A stretch of 64,000 nt of DNA from Adiantum capillus-veneris (taxonomy: Eukaryota > Streptophyta > Polypodiopsida > Polypodiales > Pteridaceae), in NCBI GenBank assembly GCA_014529385.2, contig CM043952.1:58924119-58988118 (forward strand), given 5' to 3'. Shown here piece by piece: positions 42,646 to 53,133 of the stretch; within the stretch, counting starts at the first letter, position 1; every line of letters begins with the position of its first letter. The translations under genes and the position numbers were made by a program. Under the pieces are notes generated by a model that was not told the origin of the DNA, made no database searches, and saw nothing but the letters and a program-made list of their open reading frames with translations.

Positions 42646-44135
42646 ATCACCATGGATTTGGCATGTACATCATTGTCAGGGTTTATGCTTTTCCATACAA
42701 AGTTTGATGGTTCAAACTTTGAGCATTGCAAAGAAGGTATGCATGATGCATTGACTCAGTTGGCCAAGTGTTGCCACTACAGGGCATGGATGCTGGGCCA
42801 GAGTCTATGATTGACGATGAGTGGGAGGACTTGGATGAGCTTGCACGTTCGACGATCATGTTACACCTTGGTGAGTCTGTCTATCGCATTGGTTTGGATG
42901 CATGTACAACTAGAGAGTTATGGCAAAGATTGTGCAATGCTTTTGGCACAAATGAGTCTAGAGAGATGCCTACAGTCAAAGGATGATCTTATAGACATAG
43001 AGATGTTGCATGTTCGCATTGTGGTCATACAGGTCATGTACGTAGGCATTGTTTTCAACGAATGAGACAGCGGAGGAGACAGCACACGAGGGATGCTATC
43101 ACTTTGGATGATGTGGGAGCAGATGTAGCGTATGTGGCTACGCATGACGGAGATGTCGCCTTTGTTTCCATGTTTACTCTTGACTTTCTGTCGGTTTTTG
43201 ATGACACATTACCTTCGCATTGGATACTAGATGTGAGTGCTAGATTTCATGTCATGCCGAGTTGTGAGTGGTTTAGCACGTATGCTAGCGGTATGATTGG
43301 ACGTCTATGTCTAGCTGATGGTTCAGTGCATGACATAGTTGGTGCAGGAGATGTCAGACTATTGTTTCCAAATGGTGCATTATACGTGTTGCGAGATGTA
43401 CGCCATGTGCTAGGTTTGATACAGAGCTTGATCTCTATGAGTTAGTTACGAGATAGCGGATGCCAGGTAGTGCTGGACGAACATAGTTTCAGATTGCGTC
43501 GTGGACAACTAGTCATAGCGAGAGGTGCTAGTGTTGGAACGATTCATGCGATGCGAGTACGTCACGTACGAGACAGCACACTCTTTGTGAGTACGCAGCC
43601 ATGCAACGAGACAAAGCATGTCTCCTTTGCGGATAGGTTGCATGATGCTCCTGTTTGTGAGCATGTTGAGCCAATTGTGTAGCAGGGCATGTCATTTGTG
43701 GATACGATGATAGATATGGATGGCTTGAGTGCTGAGGATTCAATCGTGATTCTTTCATTCATGGATATGCTTAGTCCAGAGACTGATGTGTGTGAGTTAG
43801 ACCTGGGCATTGCTCTTGCCACATAGGGTTCAAGACAGACAGATGCTCTTGGTGCGCATGTGACATGCGATGGACACGAGGATGGATTCCAGGGATCAGA
43901 GTTCGTGTATCAGGGTGATTTCCATGAGTGGAGTTCTGAGCCAGATTTGATTGAGATGGTCAAATTGGTAGATATTGCTAGGATTGCATCAGCATTTGGG
44001 AGTCTCATGTACAAGATATTGATCTCAAGATCCGAGATTGCATTTGCAGTAGGTGCATTTACAGTGGGAGTAGTTAGTCGTGCAGTGAGACTGAGGTTGG
44101 CCTTGAGCATAGGGGCACTTTGCAGCGTATGGTGA
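42646..44135 (+). pseudogene. Copia-5 Gag, protease and RT end, broken
   Basis: Gag: GFMLFHTKFDGSNFEHCKEG, then in another frame IGLDACTTRELWQRLCNAFG. The CCHC knuckle CSHCGHTGHVRRHC lies at 43011-43052. Protease: LPSHWILDVSARFHVMP at about 43210-43255; the Asp remains but the Ser-Gly-Ala that should follow reads Val-Ser-Ala. The piece LMYKILISRSEIAFAVGAF near 44010 is the end of copia RT. Several stops and frameshifts occur, and everything between protease and the RT end has been lost. Confidence 0.88.
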
Positions 44136-44325
44136 GATACTTGCAAGATGTGTGCGGCTTTGGTGAGGAGTATGGTGCCGATTGCTCTATACTTTCTCTA
44201 CAATTAGAGCTAGATGCACACAGATTGAGTGAGCCTGGCTGAGATCATACTTGTGATGGCCTTGTACAGGTTTTGTACGGTTTTCTTTTCTCTCTCACGG
44301 CCACATTGGCCTTTACGTGGGAGGT

Positions 44326-44531
44326 TGTTGGGGTAAAGCCTCGTGTGGCCGGTTAGGCCAGGTATATATAGCTCAACACCCGCCCACTATACTTATTCAT
44401 TATGTGCATAATAGAATAAGGGAGCTCACATGTAGAGAGTGAGTCTTAGCCCCTGCAAACACAAGGTCTCCTCTTCTCCTCTCTTCTCCATTGCTGCACA
44501 CACTCACACACGCTCCCGCTCACGCACTTCA
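44326..44531 (+). repeat. Copia-5 3' LTR
   Basis: 206 bp. It differs from the 5' LTR by an added TATATATAGCTCAAC-like insertion and several substitutions. Confidence 0.93.
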
Positions 44532-44557
44532 CTTGCTCGCTCCGACTGTGACAAGAC

Positions 44558-44662
<105 letters not shown>

Positions 44663-44921
44663 CGATGAGAATAAGAGAAAATAGACTACCCTTGATTTGG
44701 AGTAATAAATACACATGCAATTTATTTTTAAAAGTTCGTCAATGCCGTGAAATTGGACCATTTTACAGACAACTATAGAGATAATCAATCACAATATCCA
44801 CAATTAATTTTTTAACAATTCGTCAATGCACTTTGTACTTTGTTTACTTCAGTGCTCTTGAAGCACCATCAGGAGCCACGATTCTGTCTGCTCTTGAAGC
44901 ACCACCTTGGCTTTGGCCCCC

Positions 44922-45362
44922 TCACTCTCGAAACAACTCTACCATGCCTTCTTTCACCCCATACTCAGAAGCATGCTCAGTGACACCCATGAAGTGTAGG
45001 CAATACTTCTTGTGTCCCTTATGCATGAGCATGGGAAAGGGCACGCCCTCCTTCATGAGAGTTGCGGCTATCAACACCCGACAGACTCTGCCATTACCAT
45101 CTTTAAAAGGATGAGCGATTATCATCCCATAAAAGTGCTTGGCCACACACTCAATAACCTGTTCAACGCTCGAATTTGGTGAGGACTCATACCTAGCCAT
45201 TTCCTTCTCAACTACTTGTGCAATGTTGCGTGCGTCCGAAAAACACAATGTACCAGAGGTGGTGGAGGCAGGGTGGGTCCTATAGAACAACCCAACAACA
45301 GCTAATAAGGGGATCCCACATACGTCGATGACATCATTCGACAGAATCGAGACAGCTGGTAA
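44922..45362 (-). pseudogene. Fic (Fido) domain gene fragment with intact core motif
   Basis: An open frame of 146 codons on the minus strand. It contains SILSNDVIDVCGIPLLAVVG, YRTHPASTTSG, VEKEMARYESSPNSSVEQVI, and then HPFKDGNGRVCR at 45078-45113, a full match to the Fic signature HxFx(D/E)GNGRxxR. The helix after it (VLIAATLMKEGVPFPML) also fits. Fic enzymes transfer AMP or related groups from a nucleotide to protein side chains, the motif histidine acting as base and the rest holding the phosphates. The frame is closed upstream by a TAA at 45363-45365, although CAG before CTGTCTCG could be a splice acceptor. It ends early at 44922, and the next frame stays open for about 30 codons. A single exon of a larger gene or a fragment are both possible. 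Confidence 0.75.
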
Positions 45363-45415
45363 TTAGGGGATCACATAGACGTTGATGACATCAATCAGCA
45401 GAATCGAGTGTGTCT
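45300..45415. repeat. ~55-bp tandem duplication upstream of the Fic motif
   Basis: GGGGATCCCACATACGTCGA and GGGGATCACATAGACGTTGA begin related units, each ending CAGAATCGAG. It repeats the sequence that codes for VIDVCGIPLL. Confidence 0.8.
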
Positions 45416-45813
45416 TACATAGGACAACTGAATTGAGTGTGCTTCTTGTACGTCCAACAAAGGATATGTAGCACAGAGCATTGTGACCCACCGCTCAGAC
45501 AACTACTGAAATCGACTCCCTCTATGAGGATGTAGACTTCTGCTCCACCATGACAAGAGCCTAATTTGAGAAGCTGAACATGGACCTGCTCAGAAAGTGC
45601 ACGAAGCCTATGGAGAAGTGTTATTAGAGATGATAATGGCACGGGACTGCAACATTATTGGGTTATAGCACGATATACTCGGTAAAATCATGTTCATGGG
45701 CTGCAAGGATGGTCAGGAGTATGTTGTCCCTCTCGTGCCGCGTCCCCCCTCATCCAACCATGTGCATGTGTATGTTTGTCACCATCCGATCAAGACGGTC
45801 AAATGTCCTGCTA

Positions 45814-46173
45814 GGCCCGTTTTATACAAGCCACGCTATCCTTTTGTTCCTCCCTCCCAATTATGCGAAGGTACCTACTAAGATTCGATTTGTTGAATCC
45901 CAACAGTGTGGCATGAGGTTCAGCTGCCTTGGTGAGGATGTCGACGGCAATGCTTGCATACAGGGACAGCATCATAAGTTTGAAGGACATCCAAGCTGAG
46001 GCATAGCGGAGATGTTCAAATGGAGAGCACGGCCATCGTCTACAAATAAAGGTAGTGCAGGGCGGCCAGACTCTAGTGAGTTTCGAGCAGGAATCAGGCT
46101 CGTAGTGCATAAGGTTAAAGCAGGTTTGTAGACCTACGTTTCCATCTCCAAACGGGTGCACTGAGTTGTCCAA
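45814..46173 (-). pseudogene. coding remnant with a partial Fic-like motif
   Basis: A frame of 120 codons starting near 46173 with VHPFGDGNVGLQ (motif at 46138-46158). HPFxDGN is the first part of the Fic signature, but the Gly-Arg that should follow reads Val-Gly. It lies 0.8 kb upstream of the intact motif, on the same strand. The rest (AVDILTKAAEPHATLLGFNK) is not recognised; a faint likeness to the ADIFTKA end of copia Pol is noted. Treat as a decayed Fic copy or chance. Confidence 0.35.
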
Positions 46174-46332
46174 TTAAATAGGCTCCGTAAAGCGGGTGAC
46201 ATGAAAAGCTACGCAGAGTGGACGACACTATATTGACCCTAAAATGTGATGTCAGAGAAGTGTAGAATGTGGGCAATTCTCGATCCAAATAGGCTATTAG
46301 GCTCATCAAGTAAAGAGAGAGGCTCGCACATA

Positions 46333-46375
<43 letters not shown>

Positions 46376-47440
46376 GGGTGCGCACATGCACCACCTACAG
46401 AACCCCGGTTGGTAAAGATTCCATGGTGCCCCACCATTTTCCTGGACTGTAGCAAATCGGTTCTTCAATGTTCTTCCACCGCTTTCGTCGGAAAGTGACT
46501 CCCTTTGCCTAGCCGTTTGCAACGGTGGCATCCTAAAGATAGTAACCTACAGAGTTGACGGCTGCAGCTGCACCCATCCACTCCATCGCCTGCAGCATTG
46601 ACAACTGCAACAGCCGACTGCTCAGTAAGATCGTCTGCAACAGTTGACGTCTGATCACCGGAACTATGCAGGTCGGCTTGCATGTACGCAAACTAACGAT
46701 CGGTGTGGTAGGCCGGTATTACTATGGCCGCCACAGCATGTGCGCGAAGCGGGGGATTACGGACAGTGAAGATTTGGGGTGCTGAGATCGGTCAGGACCT
46801 TGCATGTGCGCATCCTATCTCTCTCTCTCCACTTGTGCAAGGTCAGTGGATGGCTACTTATGCACTTATATAGATGATCGCTCTGGATGTGAATGTTGCA
46901 CGAGCAGACAAGAGAACACGGGGTGTGCAAGGTGTTGGTGAGGGAGACAAAGCATTGCTACCTTGGTGAGGGTGCGTTATGCAGGTTTGCAGTGGGGAGA
47001 GGGGTGTCACGCTGGAGGTATCCTGTGCACGAGAGGCAGGTAGGACGAGGGTGGAAGGGGTGAGCCGATGCAGAGTAGCAGGCGGGCAGAGGGCGGGAGA
47101 GGGGGCATGTGGAGGGAGGGGGAGGGGAGAATATTTGAGAGAATCTACCATTACGTAGGATTTAAATTTAGAACCGTCAGTATGTAGATGTGTGTGTGTG
47201 TGTGTGTGTGTGCGCACGTTAATGCTCATTATTTTCTAAAAAGTGTACGTTAATTTTATACACACACACATATATATATATAGCTACTTCCCTTTACACG
47301 TGTTGAGTCGTTGACAAATGCAGGCTCCAGTTGCTTCAAGCTAGGCAAAAGCAATGAACGATTGATACGCTTCATGGTCCGTGGCTAGGCTAGCTTTGTC
47401 TCTTTGTCTCCAAGCAATAGTTTTTCTCCCTTCTGACTAA
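46174..47440. other. non-coding DNA with microsatellites
   Basis: (CT)n at about 46336-46371, (TG)n near 47192-47210, (CA)(TA) near 47262-47281. GC-rich purine stretch at 47000-47130. No gene recognised. Confidence 0.55.
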
Positions 47441-47724
47441 GGGCATGGTCACACGAGGCTTAGTTATCAGTTATTGATAACTATGCCAACTATGCACATA
47501 CAAAGCATTTAATGAATAACTAAGCCTCTTGCATGGTCACGCGAGGATTAGTTATTCATTCATTCTCCCAACTATGCCTTGAGCTTCACAACTATGCCAA
47601 ATTCGGCATAGTTACGAATGGTAGGCTTAGTAAGTCATTTAATGCTCCTTTTTGTGTGTGACCAAGAATGAGGCTTAGTTATTTGTTCAAATAACTGATA
47701 ACTAAGCCTCGTGTGACCATTGCC
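47441..47724. mobile_element. Harbinger/Tourist-like MITE
   Basis: Terminal inverted repeats of about 40 bp: the left end has ATGGTCACACGAGGCTTAGT and the complement of the right end reads the same. Flanked by TAA at 47438-47440 and 47725-47727, the 3-bp duplication typical of PIF/Harbinger. 284 bp, non-coding. A partial inner copy of the terminal motif (ATGGTCACGCGAGGATTAGT) lies at about 47535. Confidence 0.88.
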
Positions 47725-47844
47725 TAAGTGTTCTTGATATACAATATGATACAAGAACTTTCTGCCTTTTGAGTTAGAGTTCTTGCCTTTTGAGCAAGTG
47801 TTCCTAATATACAATATGATGCAAGAACTTTTGCAAAAGCTCGA

Positions 47845-47965
47845 CTTGATTCTAGGCTTGCCTTGAAGAGAATTGTTAAAATTTTACAAGTACTAGTGAA
47901 CAAACTGGTGAATACCTCAAATTTTGACCTCAAAACTGGGAGAATTTTAAGTGTGACTTGTTCAG
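47845..47965. repeat. dispersed repeat R3, copy B
   Basis: Matches 38355-38480 in order. Both include TCAAATTTTGACCT and a CTTGCCTT block. No coding role is suggested. Confidence 0.6.
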
Positions 47966-48023
47966 ACGTAGTTAAAAAAACATTTTTGGCAGGCCCTCAA
48001 AAAGTTGCCGACATTTTCTCTCA

Positions 48024-48024
<1 letters not shown>

Positions 48025-48095
<71 letters not shown>

Positions 48096-48231
48096 CGTGG
48101 GTAAATGAAGATAAAGGTGCCAAGAAATTATAGCTCCAACTTGTTTGACATTTTCTTTAGTGAGAGTATAATGTAAAGAAAGAAGCATTACTTTCATTTG
48201 TGAACAAAAGTGCACTCCAAGAAGTGGACGC

Positions 48232-48288
<57 letters not shown>
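48025..48288. repeat. (CT)n-(CA)n and (GA)n microsatellites
   Basis: CT then CA units at about 48025-48097, and GA units at 48234-48288. The stretch between shows no gene. Confidence 0.95.
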
Positions 48289-48291
<3 letters not shown>

Positions 48292-48383
48292 TTTTGTGTG
48301 TCAATACGCCTAGGAGGAGAAGGAAACCAATTGAGAGTAGGCAAGAACCTTGATCTTAGTCCACAACAACCATTACAATAGAA

Positions 48384-48880
48384 GTGAGTGAAGCGATCCA
48401 CATATATAGAGAGGTTTTGACACATCTTCATCATGTACTCCACAACCCTCTCCATGCTCATAACCTCAATCGCATCAAGACGTCTCACGATGAAGCAAGC
48501 AAAAAAGTTTGCAAGGGGCCTTTTTCATCAACAAGATCCACAAACATGGTGGAAAATGACCCCAGATTCCCAAAGATTTTAAATCCCAACACAACCACAT
48601 TATCAACAACAACCGAAGCCATTATTATAGCTTACTTTTCCTCATTGCAAGAGGCAGTTATTAACAAGCAAGGTGAAGAGCTACGTGCACTTGCAATGGA
48701 CAAGGGAACTTTATAAGTTATTGCTATTGAGAATGAACGCCTTAAAAAGGTGCTTAAAATGCAAATGATGCACTTAATGCAACTTAAGCATGAAGTGCTA
48801 GAGAATGTAAGTGCTCTCTTGTGCACAAGAATGCTTTAAAAGCATATTTGAGCAAAGTTGACAATGATTATGGATTGAAA
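48384..48880 (+). pseudogene. unrecognised coding-like remnant
   Basis: A 110-codon frame ends at 48716 in SLQEAVINKQGEELRALAMD, and after one TAA continues ENERLKKVLKMQMMHLMQLK, which would form a coiled coil. It lies upstream of the Gypsy-2 fragment and may belong to it, but no retroelement domain is visible. Confidence 0.3.
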
Positions 48881-49169
48881 GAGGAAAAGATGAATAAGAA
48901 ATGTATCCAAGTCATGGGCTGATGTATGTACAGGTAATGTGGTCTTGGATTCATCAATCATGCAAGTTACGGTTTAAACAAGAATGTGGAGGATGTGGAT
49001 GCATATGAATTAATTTTAAAAAAATGATCCAAGAACAGTGTTATCCATGGGATTATTGCAGAGAGGTTGGAAACGCCTCCATCTCTTACAATTGCCATTG
49101 AAGAAATTTTCATAACCCATTTTGGCATGTGTGAAATCATGGTTTCTAGTGCCAATAGGAGGCAACCAA

Positions 49170-49568
49170 GGAGACCTCAACTTGGGAGAATGGTCTATCG
49201 TATGTAAAAGATATTATGACCCATGTCAAATTCTTAATTCTATCAATGAAACAGCTTACAAGTTAAAGTTACCAAGTACCTGGTTCATTCATAATGTTTT
49301 TCATGTGAGCCTCTTGAAACCTTACAAGGGCAAGTCACCCGAAGAACCAATAATTGAAGAATCACCTCAGTTTGAGGGTCAAGAAGAGCTCTTGCAACCA
49401 AAGAGCATCCTAAGACATGAAGACAAGGTTTTAAGAAGTGGTAAAACTACCCAACAATATCTTGTGAAATTTAAGAATTATACTTTTGAAGATGCAAGGT
49501 GGATGCAAGACATTTAGCTAAAGGATAATGTAAACCTTGTAAATACTGACAATGACTCCTGTCAAATG
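49170..49568 (+). pseudogene. Gypsy-2 integrase end with chromodomain
   Basis: Parallel to 16440-16820 of Gypsy-1: KRYYDPCQILNSINETAYKL, FIHNVFHVSLLKPYKGKSPE, LLQPKSILRHEDKV and YLVKFKNYTFEDARWMQDI, then a TAG and LKDNVNLVN. It is the 3' coding end of a second chromovirus related to Gypsy-1 but clearly diverged. Upstream Gypsy domains are absent, so the element is 5'-truncated or rearranged. Confidence 0.88.
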
Positions 49569-49956
49569 TAAGAATTAGGTATGAGCAAAGTATATTTTTA
49601 TGAATAATTTTGTCTTGTTTTGACTCTAAGATTTCTAAACGTTCATAAGTTTTAAGTGTATGCATACCATGAATCAAGCTTGCGGCAGCTCAGTCTCTCA
49701 AGCATCTAAACCTTGTCAATCTACTATGAAAGATGATTAGGGCTAAGTAAAGACATGCTTGCGACAGCTAAGCCTTCCAAGCATCAAGTGGAATTAGTCA
49801 CCACTGTGGAAGAATCTCGATGGGGGTAAAAAGGGATCCTCTATCCAGAATATTAAATTATAACCTTCTAAAAGTATTTTCCAACTTAAATTGGGCACTT
49901 AAGTCCAAGAAAATAAAAGAGAATAAGAGAAATTGATTAAGTGCTAATGGACCAAC
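49569..49956 (+). repeat. Gypsy-2 3' untranslated region and start of its 3' LTR
   Basis: CATGCTTGCGACAGC and GGGATCCTCTATCC match the Gypsy-1 3' region. The exact LTR start is not visible; a deletion probably removed it near 49850. LTR-like sequence continues at 55169 and again at 60791. Confidence 0.6.
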
Positions 49957-50278
49957 TGTAAAGAATGAGGATGCAAGAGAGCTACACAAGACAAGCACAA
50001 AGCACACAGAGATGGAAAGCTTCTTCTTCTTCTTCACAGAAAAGAGAGTACAAAATGACTAAGTGCTAAAGCTGAAAAGTAGCACATATGTACATGCGGT
50101 CACTAAGTGTGAACTCGCTAGAAGCGTACTAGGCTGGCACTATAAGTGTAGTCCAGCTGTAGAATCACTGGCAGAGATCCTCCGTGTCGGTCACCTAACG
50201 CGCCAGTGAGTAAATGCCGTAAGCGGCCAAGACCCGTAGTGGATGCCAGCTCAAGGTGTAGAGCTCGACATCTCAACA
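49957..50278 (-). repeat. Copia-3 3' LTR
   Basis: 322 bp, TGTAAAGAATGAGG...CATCTCAACA. The Pol frame runs about nine codons into it and stops at 50251. Confidence 0.97.
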
Positions 50279-53130
50279 CTCCCCCTCGAGCTCTGCATGT
50301 CGCAGAGTCCAAGCATAGTCCGGAAACGTCGAAGCTTCTCAGCTCCGAGGGCCTTGGTAAAGATATCCGCTATCTGCTCCTCTGTGCTGACGTAGACCAA
50401 GTCGATGTCGCCCGCCAACACTCGCTCTCGAACGTAGTGGTAATGGACCTCTATGTGTTTGGTCCTAGCATGGAACACTGGGTTCCTAGCCAACTGCATG
50501 CTGCTGAGGTTGTCACAATGAATGACAATCTGCTGGTCCACCTGCACTCCCAAGTCCTCAAGTAATGTGCGTAGCCAAGCTACCTCGCACGCCGCAACTG
50601 CTGCACCTCTGTACTCGGCCTCTGTGCTCAATAAAGCAACCGTAGGCTGCTTTTTGCTGCTCCAAGTAACAGCAGCACTCCCAAAAGAGAACATGAAGCC
50701 ACTCGTAGATCTCCTATCAACAATGCTACCTGCCCAATCTGCATCTGTATACCCATACAATGCTAATGGTGCATCTGCTGCATAGAACAATGCGTAGTCA
50801 AGAGACCCTTGCACATACCTAAGTGTGCGTCGTACTCCATCCAAATGTGGCTTCCTCGGAAGCTGCATGAACTGACTCTCCAAGCCTACTGTGTAGCTCA
50901 AGTCTGGCCTTGTGATAGTCAAGTAGATTAGACTACCCACCATCTTCCTGTACATATTGACATCCTCAACAACATCACCCTTCTCTGCACTCAGTTTTGC
51001 ATTCACATCCAAGGGAATGGAAATCGGCTTACAATCAGCCATACCATACTTTGACAACATGTCCAAAGCATATTGTCTCTGTGACAGCCATACACCCTCT
51101 GGAGTCCTGATCACCTCAATGCCAAGAAAGTAGCGCAACTCGCCCAAATCTTTCATTTCAAACTCCTGTTTGAGAAGACCCTTCACATGGTCAATCTCCA
51201 TAGCATTGTCACCAACAATAATAAGGTCATCTACATATATGGTAATGACCACAATCCCCACATCACTCTCACGTACATAGAGTGAATGATCAGCATGAGC
51301 TCTCCTAAAACCAATACTGACAAGATACTTGGCAATCCTGTCATACCATGCTCTAGAGCCCTGCTTCAAACCATACAAAGCTTTGAGAAGTCTGCATACA
51401 TAATCTGGGTAACCTGGATCGGCATAACCAGGTGGCTGATCCATATACACTTCCTCTTGCAACTCACCATTCAAGAAGGCATTCTTTATATCCATTTGAT
51501 GCATAATCCATCCTCTAGATGCATCCACTGCTATGACAGCTCTCACAGTCGTCATCTTTGTAACTGGAGCAAAGGTCTCCTCATAGTCTATGCCATACGT
51601 CTGTGCATAACCCTTTGCGACCAGCCTTGCCTTGTGACGCTCAATGTTACCATCAGCCTTATGCTTGGTTTTATACACCCATTTACAGCCAATAGCTTTC
51701 TTGCCACTTGGCAATGGCACCAACTCCCATGTGTCATTTGCTTCCAATGCAGCCATCTCTTCATTCATTGCATCATCCCAATGCACATTTCCAACTGCAT
51801 CCTCAAAACATGTGGGCTCCACATCCTGTATCACCTTAGCCATGTAGGCTTGGTGATGCACTAGATACCCATCATAAGTCAATTTCTGAACTGGATTTCT
51901 GACTCTATTAGATCTGCGCAGTCCTTGGTCACTCCTTTGCCCTCTAGCATCTTCTTGTACTTTCCTTACACCAGGTGTCCTGACAGCCGGAATTCCAAAT
52001 TCCTCATCAAGACTTTGTTCAGAACCATCTGAATCCATGTCTACATGTGAAAAACCTGATGATGCATCAACCATAAAGGGAGGTTCATCAACCTTTTCCT
52101 TTCCTTTTCGTGATGCATTCCCTGTACCTGTTGGTGGAGTAACCTGCGTACGTAGTCTACCATTCCATGGTTTCTCAACAGAGCCACGAGAAGAGGACTC
52201 TTGTGGTCCACTCAAAACCTGTGACTGTGGCCTCACATTTTGTACAACCACATCATCTTTTACATCAGCCCCAATAGTGCCATGTGCATTACTGTACCAG
52301 CTGCTCATCTCATCAAAGACTACATCTCTGCTCACTCGTAATTCTCGTGTAGTAGGATTGTAGCACCTGTACCCCTTTTGTTCAAGGGAATATCCCACAA
52401 GAATACATTTCTCTGCTTTAGGATCCAATTTCCTACGCAACTCATCTGGTACATGCACGTAAGCTATGCAGCCAAACACTTTCAAGTGTGCCAAATCAGG
52501 CTTTGTACCTGTAAACTTTTCCTCAGGTGTTACATCATGCACCGCAGCTGTAGGTGTCTTGTTCATAATGTACACAGCTGTATTTACAGCTTCAGCCCAG
52601 AAATGATGAGGCATGTTCTTCTCATTCATCAATGCACGTGCAACCTCTGCAATGTGCCTGTTTTTCCTTTCTGCGACCCCATTCTGCTGTGGAGTATATC
52701 TGCATGTAAACTGCCTCTGTATACCATGCATTCGCAGAAAATCTGAAAAATCATTGGAGAAGTACTCTCCCCCTCCATCTGACCTCAATGTCTTGATTTG
52801 CATATCTGTCTCCTTCTCAATCATGACTTTGAAGTCTTGAAAGTGACCAAACACTTCACTTTTGTTACGCATGAAGTAGACCCATACTTTCCTTGTATGG
52901 TCATCAATGAAAGAGACATAATACCTGCAACCATGTATACTTGCAGTATCGGTTGGACCCCAAACATCTGTGTGCACCACCTCAAGTGGCCTTTTACATA
53001 CATTGCGCTCATGTGGAAATGAGCCCATTGACTGTTTTCCAAACTGGCATGCTGCACACACTTTATGCATACCATCCACCTTGAATTTGGGCAAACCTTT
53101 TACAATCTGTTTTGATTGCATGCTGCGCAA
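50251..53130 (-). CDS. Copia-3 Pol: integrase, reverse transcriptase, RNase H
   Basis: A 959-codon open frame. Integrase: CAACQFGKQ (zinc-finger cysteines, 25-33), D55 (HTDVWGP), D118 (RSDGGGEY) and E154 (GVAERKNR), exact D,D35E spacing. Reverse transcriptase: KWVYKTKHKADGNIERHKAR from 483, HQMDIKNAFLNGE, and YVDDLI with D634/D635. RNase H: YTDADWAGSIVDRRSTSG, STEAEYRGA, HCDNLSSMQLARNP, and finally EEQIADIFTKALG. All catalytic residues I can check are present. It is separated from the upstream part only by a TAG at 53131-53133, so read-through or repair of that codon would give a full Pol. Confidence 0.96.
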   Translation of the reverse strand: MRSMQSKQIVKGLPKFKVDGMHKVCAACQFGKQSMGSFPHERNVCKRPLEVVHTDVWGPTDTASIHGCRYYVSFIDDHTRKVWVYFMRNKSEVFGHFQDFKVMIEKETDMQIKTLRSDGGGEYFSNDFSDFLRMHGIQRQFTCRYTPQQNGVAERKNRHIAEVARALMNEKNMPHHFWAEAVNTAVYIMNKTPTAAVHDVTPEEKFTGTKPDLAHLKVFGCIAYVHVPDELRRKLDPKAEKCILVGYSLEQKGYRCYNPTTRELRVSRDVVFDEMSSWYSNAHGTIGADVKDDVVVQNVRPQSQVLSGPQESSSRGSVEKPWNGRLRTQVTPPTGTGNASRKGKEKVDEPPFMVDASSGFSHVDMDSDGSEQSLDEEFGIPAVRTPGVRKVQEDARGQRSDQGLRRSNRVRNPVQKLTYDGYLVHHQAYMAKVIQDVEPTCFEDAVGNVHWDDAMNEEMAALEANDTWELVPLPSGKKAIGCKWVYKTKHKADGNIERHKARLVAKGYAQTYGIDYEETFAPVTKMTTVRAVIAVDASRGWIMHQMDIKNAFLNGELQEEVYMDQPPGYADPGYPDYVCRLLKALYGLKQGSRAWYDRIAKYLVSIGFRRAHADHSLYVRESDVGIVVITIYVDDLIIVGDNAMEIDHVKGLLKQEFEMKDLGELRYFLGIEVIRTPEGVWLSQRQYALDMLSKYGMADCKPISIPLDVNAKLSAEKGDVVEDVNMYRKMVGSLIYLTITRPDLSYTVGLESQFMQLPRKPHLDGVRRTLRYVQGSLDYALFYAADAPLALYGYTDADWAGSIVDRRSTSGFMFSFGSAAVTWSSKKQPTVALLSTEAEYRGAAVAACEVAWLRTLLEDLGVQVDQQIVIHCDNLSSMQLARNPVFHARTKHIEVHYHYVRERVLAGDIDLVYVSTEEQIADIFTKALGAEKLRRFRTMLGLCDMQSSRGSVEMSSSTP

Positions 53131-53133
53131 TCT

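Larger units (their letters stand above)
40755..44531 (+). mobile_element. Copia-5, internally deleted copia LTR element with long leader
   Basis: LTRs 40755-40946 and 44326-44531, TGTTGGGG...TTCA, flanked by the duplication CTTGC at 40750-40754 and 44532-44536. The primer-binding site TGGTATCAGAGC follows at 40949-40960 and a purine tract ACGTGGGAGGT precedes the 3' LTR. Between them lie a leader of 1.7 kb, Gag, protease and the last piece of RT; integrase and most of RT are gone. It therefore depends on other copies for movement. It sits between the two Fic-gene remnants. Confidence 0.95.

Noticed and set aside
45814-46000. Copia RNase H end (AVDILTKA resembling ADIFTKA)
   Set aside because: Only a few residues agree and no other RNase H motif is present in the frame.
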